DNA of 64,000 bases from positions 1 to 64,000 of the forward strand of contig NZ_AFHO01000008.1 in the NCBI RefSeq assembly GCF_000218525.1. The letters are read 5' to 3'. The position numbers and the translations under genes are program-made. Below are positions 11,316 to 24,016 of this stretch, one piece after another. Position 1 is the first letter of the stretch; the number at the start of each line of letters is the position of its first letter. Source of the DNA: Mesomycoplasma ovipneumoniae SC01 (GTDB lineage Bacteria; Bacillota_I; Bacilli_A; Mycoplasmatales; Metamycoplasmataceae). Below the pieces are notes generated by a model that was given only the letters and a program-made list of their open reading frames with translations, was not told the origin of the DNA and ran no database searches.

Positions 11316-12149
11316 ATGAAACTATTTTTTGCTTTTGATCTTGATGGCACACTTTTGCGTTATGACAATACAATTCACCCTGAAAATGTTAAAATGCTAA
11401 AAAAACTCTATGAATTAGGGCATATTTTGGTTGTTGCAACTGGAAGAGGACTTTCAGCCTGCATAGATTTAGCAAAACAATACCCATATTTTCACTACCT
11501 AGTTTCAAATAATGGAACATTAGTTTATGATATTGCAACTAAAAAAACAATAAATAACGGAACACTAAAAAAGCAAGTTGCCTTTGATTTATTTCAAGAT
11601 TGTCAAGAATCTAATTCAATTTGTGCATTTTCTACCCCACATCGACTTTTTGAATATTGTTCGCAAAAAAGTTATGACTGGCTAAAAAAGCAACATATAA
11701 TGGATTTAAATTATTACACTAAAGTAAATAATTTTGAAATTTTAGAAATTATTGAAACTGATCCCATAACTCAAATTGCTTTTCGAAATGATGAAAAATT
11801 AATAAAAGATTTGTATAAAAAATGGTCTAAAAAACTGGAAAATCATTATAAAGTAACAATAACTAACAGAATTTTTCTTGATATAAACCCATTAAACGTT
11901 GATAAAGCAAGTGCAATTTCAGATTTATTAGTTAAAAATGATCTAACAACTGACCATTTAGTTGCTTTTGGTGATAGTTCAAATGATTTTCAAATGATAA
12001 AACTAGCCCGATACGGTTTTGCTATGCAAGATGCAACTCCTGATTTAATTGAGGTAGCCTCGAGAAAAATTGGCAGTTGTAAATCTGACACAATCGCAAG
12101 AACTATCGATATTCTTTTAGAAAATCAAGACAAATTATTCTCTGCCTAA
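11316..12149 (+). CDS. Cof-type HAD-superfamily phosphatase
   Basis: A 277-residue IIB-type HAD hydrolase. Motif I is FDLDGTLL (residues 6-13) with the nucleophile Asp. Motif II is VATGRG, and motifs III/IV are near DKASAI and VAFGDSSNDFQMI, which binds Mg2+. The Cof cap domain lies between. These enzymes dephosphorylate small metabolites such as sugar phosphates or flavin/pyridoxal phosphates; the substrate cannot be told from sequence. It is translationally coupled to lysS (one base between) and ends at a bidirectional terminator. Confidence 0.9.
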   Translation: MKLFFAFDLDGTLLRYDNTIHPENVKMLKKLYELGHILVVATGRGLSACIDLAKQYPYFHYLVSNNGTLVYDIATKKTINNGTLKKQVAFDLFQDCQESNSICAFSTPHRLFEYCSQKSYDWLKKQHIMDLNYYTKVNNFEILEIIETDPITQIAFRNDEKLIKDLYKKWSKKLENHYKVTITNRIFLDINPLNVDKASAISDLLVKNDLTTDHLVAFGDSSNDFQMIKLARYGFAMQDATPDLIEVASRKIGSCKSDTIARTIDILLENQDKLFSA

Positions 12150-12163
12150 AATTTATGAAATTT

Positions 12164-12208
12164 AAAAAAAAGCTTCTTGAATCAATCAACAAGAAGCTTT
12201 TATTTTTA
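12164..12208. terminator. Bidirectional terminator between Cof gene and nanE
   Basis: Arms AAAAAGCTTCTTG and CAAGAAGCTTTT surround an AATCAATCAA loop, with A-rich and T-rich flanks. It ends the plus-strand run and the minus-strand nan operon that converge here. Confidence 0.85.
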
Positions 12209-12225
12209 AAATAAACCTTAAATTC

Positions 12226-12924
12226 TTAGTTAATTTCTTTACGAATTTTGTCAACAAAAAATTTAGTGATAACATAAGGCCGAGTTATCATTGAACCAAC
12301 AACGACTGAATGGGCGCCAATTTTAAAAGCGTCAATTACATTTTGAGGCTCATTAAAACCACCTTCAGCAACAACTTCTATACCGGTATTGCGCACTTTT
12401 TGAACCATTCAGCGTAAAAACTGGTAATTATTTTCAATATTATTGTGGTTTTTTGTTGTTTCTGTATAACCGCGTAAAGTTGGGGCAACATAGTCAAATT
12501 TTAATCTAATTGCATTTTCAACATCTTCATAGTCAGCACAATCTGCAAGTAAATATTGGTTCTTTTTTCGATTTTTATGAAAAAAATCAACAATTTCATC
12601 AAGATTTTCTGCCGGTCTGTTGCGCAAAGTTGCATCAATTGCTATTATTTGGTTATCAAATTGCATTAATTCTTTGAGTTCACTCAAAGTTGGAGTAATA
12701 AAAACGCTTGAATTTGTGTATGTTTTTTTAATTAAAGAAATTAACGGTACTTTTTGGTTTAACTCAAAAAAATCTCTGACATTGTCAATTTGTGAAGTTC
12801 TAATACCATCAGCCCCACCTAAAAGCGCAGCTTTCATCATTTTTTGCATTATTTTTGCCCCAAAAAGCGGCTCATCTTCGAGCGCTTGACATGAGACAAT
12901 AAAACTATTTTTTAAAAGACGCAT
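12226..12924 (-). CDS. nanE: N-acetylmannosamine-6-phosphate 2-epimerase
   Basis: Converts ManNAc-6-phosphate to GlcNAc-6-phosphate in sialic acid breakdown. The 232-residue TIM-barrel protein has the family hallmarks SCQALEDEPLFG near the N terminus, the GADGIRTS loop, AIDATLRNRP, LLADCADYEDV, then VVAEGGFN and VVVGSMITRP for phosphate binding. It is the last gene of the minus-strand nan operon, 11 bases after the transporter. A TGA Trp at 12409 joins two parts that look separate in the standard code. Confidence 0.93.
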
Positions 12925-12935
12925 TTTTTTACCTT

Positions 12936-14780
12936 TTAATTAGTGATTTTTGCTAATTTTTCTTTTATTTTTTCATATTCAACTAATTTTTCGTTTTGAG
13001 CTTTTTCAATTTGAGAAAATTCTTGATTTGATTGGATTGTCTCATTTTCTCTATAGTTAGGATGTCCAAAAATTAGAATTTGATACCATTTTGGCATTAA
13101 ATTTGGAACAGTTTTTGCAACTTTTTTTGCAACTTTTTGCAACTTAGAATCATTTTTTGCAATTTGCTTTTCTAAGGCAATTAGCTGATCAAATTCAGGT
13201 GTTTTTGTTCAAATTGTTAAATTTGTTAAGTTTTTCTCTTTTTTACTAAAGAAAGTATAAACTAGAGATCCAAAATAACCAAAAATAATTGTAAGGAAAA
13301 AGGAAATTAGCGCTACATATTCGCTAGCAAATTGAATTACTAAATTTTCGGGAACAAGTCTTTTGTTTGTAAAGATTCATAAAAATAAAGCAGTAATAAA
13401 AGCAACACTAATTCCAAGAACAGCGCCAAAAGAATTTGTTCTTCGAGTTAGAATTCCTAACATATAAACCGCACCAATTGGCACACCAAAAAGTCCAACT
13501 ATTGCAAGGAAAAGGTCAAATAAATTAGTTTGTCCTGAATATGTCAAAAGAAAAGCAACTAACATTCCTTGAATTCCAAAAAATGTAATTAAAATTTTTG
13601 AAATAATCAACATTATTCGGTCTTTTATAGGTGCTTTTTTCCGGAATTTACGAATTGGTTGAATAAAATCACTAACAATAACATTAACTAGCGAGTTCAT
13701 TGAAGATGAAATTGTCGATTGACTTGCGGCAAAAACTGCGGCAATAATCAAACCAGAAAGACCGGTTGGTAAGACTTTTATGATGAAAAATGAAAGAAGT
13801 TGATTATTTGCCGCACCTTCGCGACCAACAATTTGGTCAATTGCATTTTTGGCATCAACATCAAAACCTTGCGATTTAAAGTAACTATATAACATTGAAC
13901 CAACGCCATAAAACACAAAAATAGTAATAAAAGTTAAAATTGCATTAATATAGATAGTTTTATTAGTTCCTGAAATGAATTTTGAGGTTTTATATCTTTG
14001 GACAATATCCTGAGATGCCGTATAGGAGAAAATAGTTTCGACATATTTTCCTAGAAAAAGAAGGAACATACCACCACTAGCGGCACTTATTTTTCATTGA
14101 CCGGCGTTAAAAATTGACTGATAAATATCATTTTTACTTCAATCAGTTTGAACTAATCCAAAAATGAGGATGCAAATAATTCCTAAAAGTAAAACGAGAC
14201 CTTGGATTGCATCAGTTCACAAAACACCTTTAAAACCACCTAAAAAAGTGTTTAAAATTACGACTATTGCCATAATTCCGATGATTAAATAAATATCTAA
14301 ATCAACAAAAAGTGACAAAGTCAGTGCCGGAATATATAAAACAATTGCAATCCGAAAAATGTGAAAAATAGCAAACAAACCGCCACTTAAAGCCCGAATT
14401 AAATAATTATAACGACTTTCAAGATAAGCATAGGCAGTATTTGCAGTAATTTGTCGATAAAAAGGGATAATTCATTTAATTAAAACCGGAGTTATCAAAA
14501 TTATTGCTACTTGGCCGACAGATCACATTCATCCTGTTTTAAAAGCAAGTCCGGGAAGACCTAAAAATGTAAGGGACGAAAGCCCGGTAGCCCAAATTGA
14601 AAGAGCAATAACAATTGATGGAACTTTAATTGACTTTGCTACTAAATAAGAATCAGTGCTTTTTTGCTTATTATTTTTTTCTTGATACCAAAAAAATAAT
14701 CCAAGCAATAGCATTGAAAGCATATAAATTGCTAAAATAATTCAATCAGTTGTTGAAAAACTTGATTTAGTTTCTTCCAT
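12936..14780 (-). CDS. Sodium:solute symporter (SSS family), probable sialic acid transporter
   Basis: A 614-residue polytopic membrane protein with about 13 hydrophobic helices. Features of the SSS/SLC5 family include SIWATGLSSLTFLGLPGLAF near helix 2, GGFKGVLWTDAIQG, TASQDIVQRY and AASQSTISSSMNSL. The last 100 residues are a cytoplasmic, Lys/Glu-rich tail. It lies between nanA and nanE, so the most likely cargo is sialic acid driven by Na+. This is inference from context, since SSS proteins also carry sugars, amino acids and proline. Start ATG (14778-14780) is 51 bases after the nanA stop, with GGGGGAAAAT upstream. Confidence 0.88.
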
Positions 14781-14831
14781 ATTTTCCCCCTTTCTCAACT
14801 TTTTATAATTAAAAATTTGAAAAAGTTGAAC

Positions 14832-15713
14832 CTAGTCTAGAAATTTTTCTTTAATTTCAACTGCCTTTTGATTTAATGTTTTGCTGTCAATTTTTTTAAA
14901 AGGAAGGCGATTATAACCAGCATCAACACCATAAAGTTGCATAATTGCTTTGATTGTTTGCATTAGTCCAACTTCCAAAAGTGATTGAATATAGTCATTA
15001 TAAACATGAATTTCATTTTTAAAGGCTAGTAAATCACCTTTTTTTGCCAAATCAAGAATTTTTCTTGCCTTAATTGCGTTTGTATTATAAGTTGAACCGA
15101 TAAATCCACGAGCCCCTAAAAGGTAAGCAAGTCCAAAAGCTTCATCAAAAGCATACATTCAATTTTTTTCTGGATAAGTTTTGATTAGTCTTTCGAACAA
15201 AAAGATGTCATTTGAGCCAAATTTGCAGCCAATAACATTTTTAAGATTTAAAATGCTACCAAATTGCTCAATGTTAATTTTTGAACCTGCAAGTTGGGGC
15301 AAGTAATAAATAAACATCGATAAATCAACGTTTTTTGCAATTTCTTCGTAGTAGTTTTTGATTTCATCAAAAGAAAAATTATAATAAAAAGGTGTGATTG
15401 CGCTGATTGCATCAAAACCAAGTTCTTTAGCTTTTTTTCCTAGTTGGATTGCTTCTTCAAGATTTAAACTTCCAATCTGAGCAATTAAAGTTACCTTATT
15501 TTTTGCTTTTTTAGCTACAATTTCATAAATTTTTTGTCGTTCTTCAACAGACATTAACAAAAATTCACCTGTTGATCCAGTGACATAAAGACCGTCAACC
15601 CTTTGGACATTAATTAAAAAATCAAGAATATCTTCAAGATTTTTAGTCATAAGTTCGCCTTTTTCATTAAAAGGACTTATTAAAGCGGGGAAAAATCCAT
15701 GATATTTTTCCAT
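14832..15713 (-). CDS. nanA: N-acetylneuraminate lyase
   Basis: Aldolase that splits sialic acid into pyruvate and ManNAc. The 293-residue protein belongs to the DHDPS/NAL family: start MEKYHGFFPALISPFNEKGE, substrate loop GLYVTGSTGEFLLMS, YYLPQLAG with the conserved Tyr, and the Schiff-base lysine in NVIGCKFGSND. GSTGE supports NAL over DHDPS. AAAAGGAGGC provides a strong ribosome site. It is the first gene of a three-gene unit nanA-transporter-nanE. Confidence 0.92.
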
Positions 15714-15785
15714 AATAGCCTCCTTTTTATAGAAAAATCTTTTATATTGATTTTCCTATTTTTTGTATATAAAATAATTATATAT

Positions 15786-15826
15786 AAAAAAACCCGTATT
15801 TTTTTAAAACGGGATTTTTCTTTATT
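15786..15826 (-). terminator. Weak terminator after the ROK kinase
   Basis: CCCGT and ACGGG pair around an A/T-rich loop and on the minus strand are followed by a run of T. This suggests the kinase and nanA belong to separate or partly separate transcripts. Confidence 0.55.
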
Positions 15827-15849
15827 TTTGTTAATTTTTGTTAATTTAT

Positions 15850-16716
15850 CTACTGAAGATTAAATTTTTGCCTTAAAAGATAAAAAGCACCGAGCATACC
15901 GGCATTATTTTTGGATTCTGCGATCAAAAGCTCGCATTTATAAGGAGTTTGTTCTAACATTTTTAGGAATTTTTGCTGAATTTTTGCAAAGTATTTCTTA
16001 TTTATATAGGAAAAACCGCCTCCAATAAAGATTTTTTCTAAATTTTGAAAAATTGCAAGTTGATAGGTAAAGTCAACAACTTTTTGGAAATAGTCATCAA
16101 TCATTTTTTGAAAATTAACGTTACTTTTGTATAAATTATCAAACTTTTCATATTCAGAAATTCTAATATTATAAAGTTTATTAATTTCTTTGTCAAGCAA
16201 ACTAAAAGAAAGTCAATCATCAAGTCTTTGACCCTCATAAATTAGATAACCAAATTCACCAGCAAGAAAATTTTCACCTCGAATTAATTCATCCTTGACA
16301 ATTCCAATTCCAACGCCAGTCCCTAAAGTAACTGTTGCGTAATTTTTTAGGCCTTTGTGATAAAATTTTTCAGAAATTGCAGCGGCATTTGCGTCATTTT
16401 CGACAACAACAGGCAAATTAAATTTTTTTTCTAAAATAGAAAAATCGCTGCCGAAATATGGTAAAGTTTTATGATTTACAAAAATAATTTTCTTTTTTTC
16501 AACATCAACCCCGCCCATTGTAGCAATAGCGATTCCTTTTATGTCTTTAGAAAAATCTGACTTTTCTAAAATTGAGTTGATAATTTCCTCTAAATTCTCT
16601 AGAATTGAACTGATATTGGTTTTAAAAGTTTTTGTTTGGTGAAAAAAATTGTTATTATCAATAATTCCCATTTTAATGTTTGTGCCGCCAATATCAAAAA
16701 GAATGAATTTGTCCAT
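15850..16716 (-). CDS. nanK: ROK-family sugar kinase, probable ManNAc kinase
   Basis: Phosphorylates an N-acylated hexosamine; next to nanA and nanE the likely substrate is ManNAc. The 288-residue protein shows the actin-fold ATP motifs FDIGGTNIKMG (start), ATVTLGTGVGIGI and GGGFSYINKKYF. The ROK zinc-site cysteines are not evident, as in other divergent ROK kinases. The frame crosses TGA Trp codons around 16213. It is transcribed away from the helicase gene at 17137. The gene name rests on context, and glucose or GlcNAc kinase remains possible. Confidence 0.82.
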
Positions 16717-17136
16717 TTTGCCTCTCTTTTTTAAAATAACCTTTATTTTTATAGCATTTTTTAAATTTTGCTAGTATAAATTTGGTTGTTTCTTTTAAAA
16801 ATTATAACTTATAAAAGCAAAATAAATTAGGATAATAATAAATCAGTGCCAAAAATTTTTTTGAAATTATAGTAATTCCAAGCTAATTCGAAAAATCAAG
16901 ATTTATGATAAAATAATTTATTAATTGCTTAATTAATTAAATTGGTCTTGTAGGATTTAAAGGCGATAGAGATTTACTCGTTAAAAACTAAAAAAACTGT
17001 TTGAATTAGTTTTGCAAGATTTAATAGCTAAAAAATTAGAATCAATTAGGGAAAATAGAAACCTATATTGAAATTATTAGATTTTACTTAATAAAAAAGT
17101 AATTATGGATGGAAAAAAAGAGACTAATTTGCATTT
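16717..17136. other. Intergenic region between ROK kinase and helicase
   Basis: No intact gene. It must hold the divergent start signals of the two neighbours. A minus-strand TATAAT-like box lies near 16805. The stretch 16945-17060 gives short peptide fragments (GLVGFKGDRDLLVKN and similar) interrupted by stops in all frames. It may be decayed coding DNA but I cannot assign it. Confidence 0.4.
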
Positions 17137-19041
17137 ATGAAACTAACACCGCAACAACAGAAAGTGATTAATTTAGCATTAAAAGGCAAAAATGTTCTGG
17201 TTGATGGTTGCATTGGGAGTGGAAAAACAACAGTAATTCAAGCTTTGTGTAATCGATTTCCAGGTAAAGAGATTTTGTACTTAACCTACAATTGACTATT
17301 AAAAATTGAAGCTCAAAATAAGATTAAAAAGAAAAAAATTACGGTAGAAGATTATCATGGATTTGCGCGTTCAATGTTACCCAAACAACATCGTTCTTCC
17401 GGGAATCCAATTAAAATATTTTTAGACCATGATATATCTGTTGGAACCTTTGATGTTTTATTAATTGACGAGTATCAAGATATTGGGTTTCTAATATCCT
17501 TGTTATTAGAAAGAATAAAAACACAAAATCCTAACATCCAAATTGTTGCTGTTGGGGATATTAAACAAAAAATTTATGATAACACTAAATTAGATGTTGA
17601 GAATTTTATTGATAAATTTTTAGTATCATATAAAAAATGTTCATTAACACTTTCTTTTACAATGCCTAAAGATTATGCTAATATGTTGAGTAAAGTTTGG
17701 AATAAAACAATTAATGGGGTTAATGAAAATTGCCAGGTCGAATATATGGACCTTGACCAAATTAAGGAATTTTTATCTAAGCAAAAACCTTCAGATATCT
17801 TATGTTTAGGCAAAAATGATGGACAAATGTCAAAAGTACTAAATTATCTTGAAAAAAATCATAGTGCTATTTTTGATAAAAAAACCGTTTATGTTTCTAC
17901 AAGAGAAAGAGATGTAAATTTGTTTCCCAAAAAAGATTCGGCTATTTTTACAACATTCGATAGCTCAAAATGGATAAAAAGACCTATTTGTGTTATTTTT
18001 GATTTTACTGAAAGTTATTGATTTAAACGTTTAGAAAAGATAGATAGTAATTATGAAATTTTAAGAAATCTATTTTGTGTAGCGGCAAGTAGAGGAAAAG
18101 AAAAAATCATATTCTTAAAGCCACCTGACCATGACGAAGATAAAATATTTGACAAAGATACTCTTATAAAAACCCTATCTAGTGAACCTCAAAAAGATAG
18201 GCTAGAAAAATATTCAATGTCAACAATGTTTCAAAATAATTATGATGAAGATAAAATCGAAATGCGTCAAATGCTTGATGTAGAACAAATTCATACTGAT
18301 GATAAAACCGTAATAGAGGTAAAAAACCTCGATGGGTTTATCGATCTTAGTCCATGTATTGGGATTTTTCTTGAAGCAAATTATTTTAATAGCTACTATA
18401 TGGTTAAGAAAATTTGAAATTTAATTCCAAACTACCATGATAAGAACCAGGAATCACCACGACGAGACGAATACAATGATTTTATTGATATTAAAAATAG
18501 AAAATCATTAAACGATTTAATACTATTTTATCGTTATTTGCAAACAGGCAAAGAAAGATATATTGAACAAGCGCAACGAAATTTTGTCAATGATAAAGCT
18601 ATTCAACAAATGCACAAAAGATTATCAGAGGAGCTTAGTAGGAACGAAAAAATTCAAGAACCCTGCTCCTTAGAATTTAATAATAACATAAATAATTTTA
18701 CAATGAAAGTTAGCGGAAAAGCTGATGTTATCAAGGATGAAATAGTTTATGAACTTAAATTTGTTAGCGATTTAACAACTGCTCATTTTTTACAAACCGC
18801 TTCATATATGCTAGCCTTAGAAAAGGAAGAAGGTATATTGTGGAATGTTAAAAAAAATGAAAAGTACAAAATTAAAATCAAAAATCAAGAAAATTTTAGA
18901 GTTAAACTTGCAGAAACAATCTCTAAAGGCCGGTATAAAGAAAAAAATCTCAATCAAAATCAAGCCAAAAAAAGATCATGGAGCATATGAAAACTATTGA
19001 GAATCAACAAATTACTGATTTGAATCAAAAATTTGCTATAA
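17137..19041 (+). CDS. SF1 helicase fused to a PD-(D/E)XK nuclease domain
   Basis: A 634-residue protein with two parts. The N-terminal part is a UvrD-like ATPase: Q-motif region LTPQQQKVI (3-11), Walker A GCIGSGKT (24-31), Walker B DEYQD (111-115), motif III VGDIKQKIY (139-147) and a VAASRGKEK motif VI-like segment. It lacks a full 2A/2B organisation. The C-terminal part has a RecB/Cas4-like nuclease arrangement: D530 (GKADV), E539 and K541 (YELKF), Q553 and Y557 (QTASY). Such fusions act in DNA end processing, replication restart or anti-invader functions; the role here is unknown. Frameshifted exonuclease sequence follows directly, so the ancestral protein was probably longer. Start ATG 17137 lacks a strong ribosome site. 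Confidence 0.8.
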
Positions 19042-19421
19042 ATTAACGTAGAAACAAATCTTCAAAATAAGATTTTTCTATCGGATTTATAATTGCTAAC
19101 AGCACTAATTTTAATTTACTTGATAGTGCAACGTATATTTATAGTATTTTAGGTACAGTTCCTGTTAATTTAAAAAACAAAACGTTTGGATAAAAAGTCA
19201 TAAAGAAATGATTTTTAGGTTAAAAAATTTCTTAAAATATCACGATATAAAAGACTTATTTTGAGGCGCAAACTTTGATTTTACACAAAATATTTAAAAA
19301 AGAATGGTTTTAACGCCTTAAATTAGCATAAAAATTTGCTCGTGTGATCAAATTTAGCGCACAATTGTTCATTATTAAAGATAAAATGCCGTCATACGAT
19401 CATGCTAAAGTAGGAATTTTT
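19019..19421 (+). pseudogene. Decayed DnaQ-like 3'-5' exonuclease remnant
   Basis: No open frame, but successive frames give recognisable pieces of a DEDD exonuclease: NVETNLQNKIFLS (an ExoI-like D/N-x-E-T), GFIIANSTNFNLLDSATYIYS, then after a frameshift RLKNFLKYHDIKDLFWGANFDFTQN (an ExoII-like NxxFD), then IKFSAQLFIIKDKMPSY. At least three frameshifts or stops separate them. The order matches the intact family, and the remnant directly follows the helicase-nuclease gene. It was either the third domain of that protein or a coupled partner. Its end runs into the 3' end of mnmE on the other strand. Confidence 0.6.
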
Positions 19422-19422
19422 A

Positions 19423-20751
19423 TTATTTTCCTAGACAAAATCGTGAAAAAATTGAATCAAGCAAGTTTTCATCGTCCGTTCTGCCAAAAATAGTTTGCAA
19501 TTCTCTTCAAGCGTTACGCAAATCTACAATTGCAATTTCAGGCCCAAAACCAGATTCTAGACTATTTTTGGCTTCAATAATCGCTGTTTTTGCCAATTCT
19601 ATCTGTGAAATTTGGAATGAATTAGCGACAAACTGATTTTCTTTTCCCAAAAAGGCAAAAATAGTTTTAATTTTGTCAATTAAGCTATCAATTTGTTTGT
19701 TTTTAGCACTAATTAATATTTTATCAGCAAATTCTTCCTTATTTTCAATAAGGTCAGATTTATTATAGACTTGTAAATATACTTGATTTTCGCTAATTTT
19801 TTCACCTAAATCAAGATGTTTAGATTTTTTTTGACTTGCATCAATAACATGTAAAATTAAATCAGATTTTTCCATGTTTTCAAAAGTTTTACTAATTCCA
19901 ATTTGCTCAATTTTTTGCTTAGTTTTTCTAATTCCGGCAGTATCAAAAACTTTAAAAAGCAAATTGTCAATCACAAAATTACCTTCAACAATATCGCGAG
20001 TTGTTCCAGGAATTTCACTTATTATCGCCTTATTTTCGTCAATTAAAACATTTAGAAGCGAGGACTTGCCGCTATTGGGTTCGCCAATTAAAGATGTCCT
20101 TATTCCTTCATAAATTAGTCTTGAATTATCGGCTATTTTTATTAATTCATTAAAATTTTTTATTAATTCATCAATTTTAGGAATAAGAATCTGATTTGTT
20201 AGAATTTCAACATCATCATATTCGGGGTAATCAATATTTACCTCAATAGTCCCGATAATTTCCTCGATTTGCTGGATTAGTTTTTTAATAAAGTTTGAAC
20301 TTACACCAGAAAACTGTTTAAGAGCAACATTGTGTTGCGATTTAACTTGAGCATGAATTAAATCATTAATCGCTTGAGCTTTAACAAGGTCAATTTTCCC
20401 ATTTAAAAAAGCACGTAAACTGAACTCTCCAGGATTTGCAAGTCTAGCGAGTTTAGTTTTTAAAATAGTTTCAAGAATTAAATTTGTATTTAAAACTCCG
20501 CCATGAGCGTTTATTTCTACAGTTTCTTCACCGACAAAATTTTTATTTCCAGCAAATCATAAAACTAAAACTTGATCAATTTTAGTTTGATTATCATGAA
20601 TTCAGCCAAAAGTTATTTCCATGGAATTGCCAATTTTCCCGGTAAAAATTTTTTCCATGATCTTAAAGGCATTTGGCCCTGAAATTCTAATGATCGAAAT
20701 TGCTTGATTTATTGTCCCTGAAGCAATCGCACAAATAGTATCAAAAACCAT
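19423..20751 (-). CDS. mnmE: tRNA modification GTPase MnmE (TrmE)
   Basis: With MnmG it forms the cmnm5U modification at U34 of certain tRNAs. The 442-residue protein starts [25 protein letters not shown], the tetrahydrofolate-binding domain. A helical domain is split by the G domain: G1 [10 protein letters not shown]2/G3 IPGTTRDI and DTAGIR, G4 NKSD. It ends with the obligatory C-(I/L)-G-K, here CLGK. Two or more TGA Trp codons occur. Length agrees with the family. It lies 51 bases downstream of the ABC-F gene, on the same strand. Confidence 0.94.
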
Positions 20752-20802
20752 TTAATATATTCCTAAATTAAATTTAAAAGTTAAAAAAAGTACTTTTATG
20801 CA

Positions 20803-22419
<1,617 letters not shown>

Positions 22420-22590
22420 TTTGAGTCTCTTTAAATTATAATTTAATAAAATATCTAAAAATTATATTACAATTCTTATTAAATTAAAGTAAAAAGCTAA
22501 TAAAAATAACTTCTAAAATTTAATATTAGACCTCTAATTTTCAATAAAGATTGAAAAAGCTAAAAAAAATGATTAAAAAGCGAGGTTTTG

Positions 22591-23601
22591 GTGGTAATAA
22601 AAAAACATATTTATAAATTTTTCAATGGGTTAGCAATTTTGCCAATCTTTTTGATTTCCTGTTCTCAAACAAAAACAGAAACAAATATTTCTTCTATTCC
22701 ATCAGTGATTATTCCAATTCCAGAAAACAAGGATGAATTCCAAAAACGTGAACCGCGTTCATTTGATCTTTATGTTTCGGAAGTAAATGCTATTAGGTTG
22801 AAATGATTTTTAAATAAACCTAGCTTAATTAATCTTTTGCCCGAGGAAAAAAGCAAAATTTACTCTTCTAATGTTGTAAAAAGTTTTGTTTTTGACAATA
22901 AAAATCGAATTTTAGCTTTTCAGGACAACTTTGACTCATCTGAGGAAACTAATCCAAATTTTTTGCAAAATATTTTTCAAAAAACATCCGCAGTTTATTC
23001 GGGTAAAAGAATAAATGACGAAAATACCAACCTATTAAATGATTCTGATCAAGATAATTTTGAAAAACATAAAATAATTTCAAAAATTTTTACGCAAAAT
23101 TGGCGCTATATTGAAACTAAGTTATTAAAACCAAATATTATTCAAAAAGACAATAAGAATTATCTTTTAATTAATGCCTATAAATTTATTTTTTCATCCC
23201 CTCTTAGCAGTTCAAATCTTCAAACTAATGAAAAAACTGGCGCAAAATCTGATAAAAAATGACAATTAAGCGCCCCAAACACAAAACCAACCCCTATTTT
23301 AAGGCTTCACTGGCATAATCAAAGTTTAGAAAATCCATTCAGAATTAAGCTTAATTCAAAAGATAATTTAAATTCTGAGTATGATTTACAGCTAATTAAT
23401 AATATTGACCAACCTGAATCTGTTGCTGATTATAGTTTTAATTTTTCTGATGCAAATCCAAAAATACCCGAAAGTCCGCTCCAAATTTCACACGTAGACC
23501 CTATTTTTCGAGTTGTTATTCAAAGTTTTGCTATTCCATATCAAGGCAGTGTTGCTGATTTTGAAAGTGATAATTTTAAATTTGATTATGAATTTAACTA
23601 A
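22591..23601 (+). CDS. Putative lipoprotein
   Basis: Surface lipoprotein of unknown function, about 336 residues. The N terminus has basic residues, a hydrophobic stretch and the lipobox LISC with Cys at residue 24. The rest is hydrophilic and Asn/Ser/Lys-rich with no family I recognise. Start is uncertain: no ATG fits, so GTG 22591 or TTG 22588 must be used, with AGG shortly upstream. Two TGA Trp codons lie in frame. It is divergent from the ABC-F gene and ends about 60 bases before the long A-tract at 23660. Confidence 0.75.
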
Positions 23602-23659
23602 TCAAAAAGCTTTTGCAAATACGAAAATTAGGTTTTTTACATAAGACAATCATTTTTGT

Positions 23660-23674
23660 AAAAAAAAAAAAAAA
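23660..23674 (+). repeat. Run of 15 A upstream of a promoter-like sequence
   Basis: Homopolymer of 15 A preceded by TTTTTGT, located shortly upstream of a possible -35 (TTGATT at 23679) and -10 (TTAAAA near 23703). Similar A runs precede the promoters of the two mobile elements in this window. Confidence 0.7.
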
Positions 23675-23742
23675 TATTTTGATTAATTTTTTACTTTTTG
23701 TGTTAAAATGTTAATTGTATTTTATGTAATAAGGAAATTAAT

Positions 23743-23922
23743 ATGCAATTCACTTTAAATATCTTTAATATGTGACAGTTTAGATCAGTGATTTTTTCTA
23801 AAAAAATCAGTTTTTTTGCATATTCTTTTTTCAATGTTTTTTATAAATCCATTAATTCATACAAAAATAAAAATATTTTTAAAAATATTAAAAACTCGCC
23901 CATTTCAAATTTAATTTTGTAA
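23743..23922 (+). CDS. Short leader-type ORF before the opp operon
   Basis: A 59-codon ORF starting MQFTLNIFNMWQFRS, with AAGGAAATTAAT in front of the ATG as a plausible ribosome site. It is rich in Phe, Ile, Asn and Lys, basic, with one TGA Trp. It matches no family I know. A hairpin terminator follows about 30 bases after the stop and then oppB. It may be a real small protein, or a translated leader whose ribosome occupancy affects the terminator. Confidence 0.45.
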
Positions 23923-23949
23923 AATTTTAAAAATTATATTAAATTTAAT

Positions 23950-23979
23950 TTGAAAACGGGCCAAAAACCCGTTTTTTTA
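23950..23979 (+). terminator. Terminator/attenuator-like hairpin before oppB
   Basis: Arms AAAACGGG (23953-23960) and CCCGTTTT (23968-23975) with a seven-base loop are followed by T residues. Only 37 bases separate it from the oppB start, leaving little room for an independent promoter. Confidence 0.75.
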
Positions 23980-24016
23980 TTTAAAAAATATTTAAAACTA
24001 AATAATGAGGAAAAAA

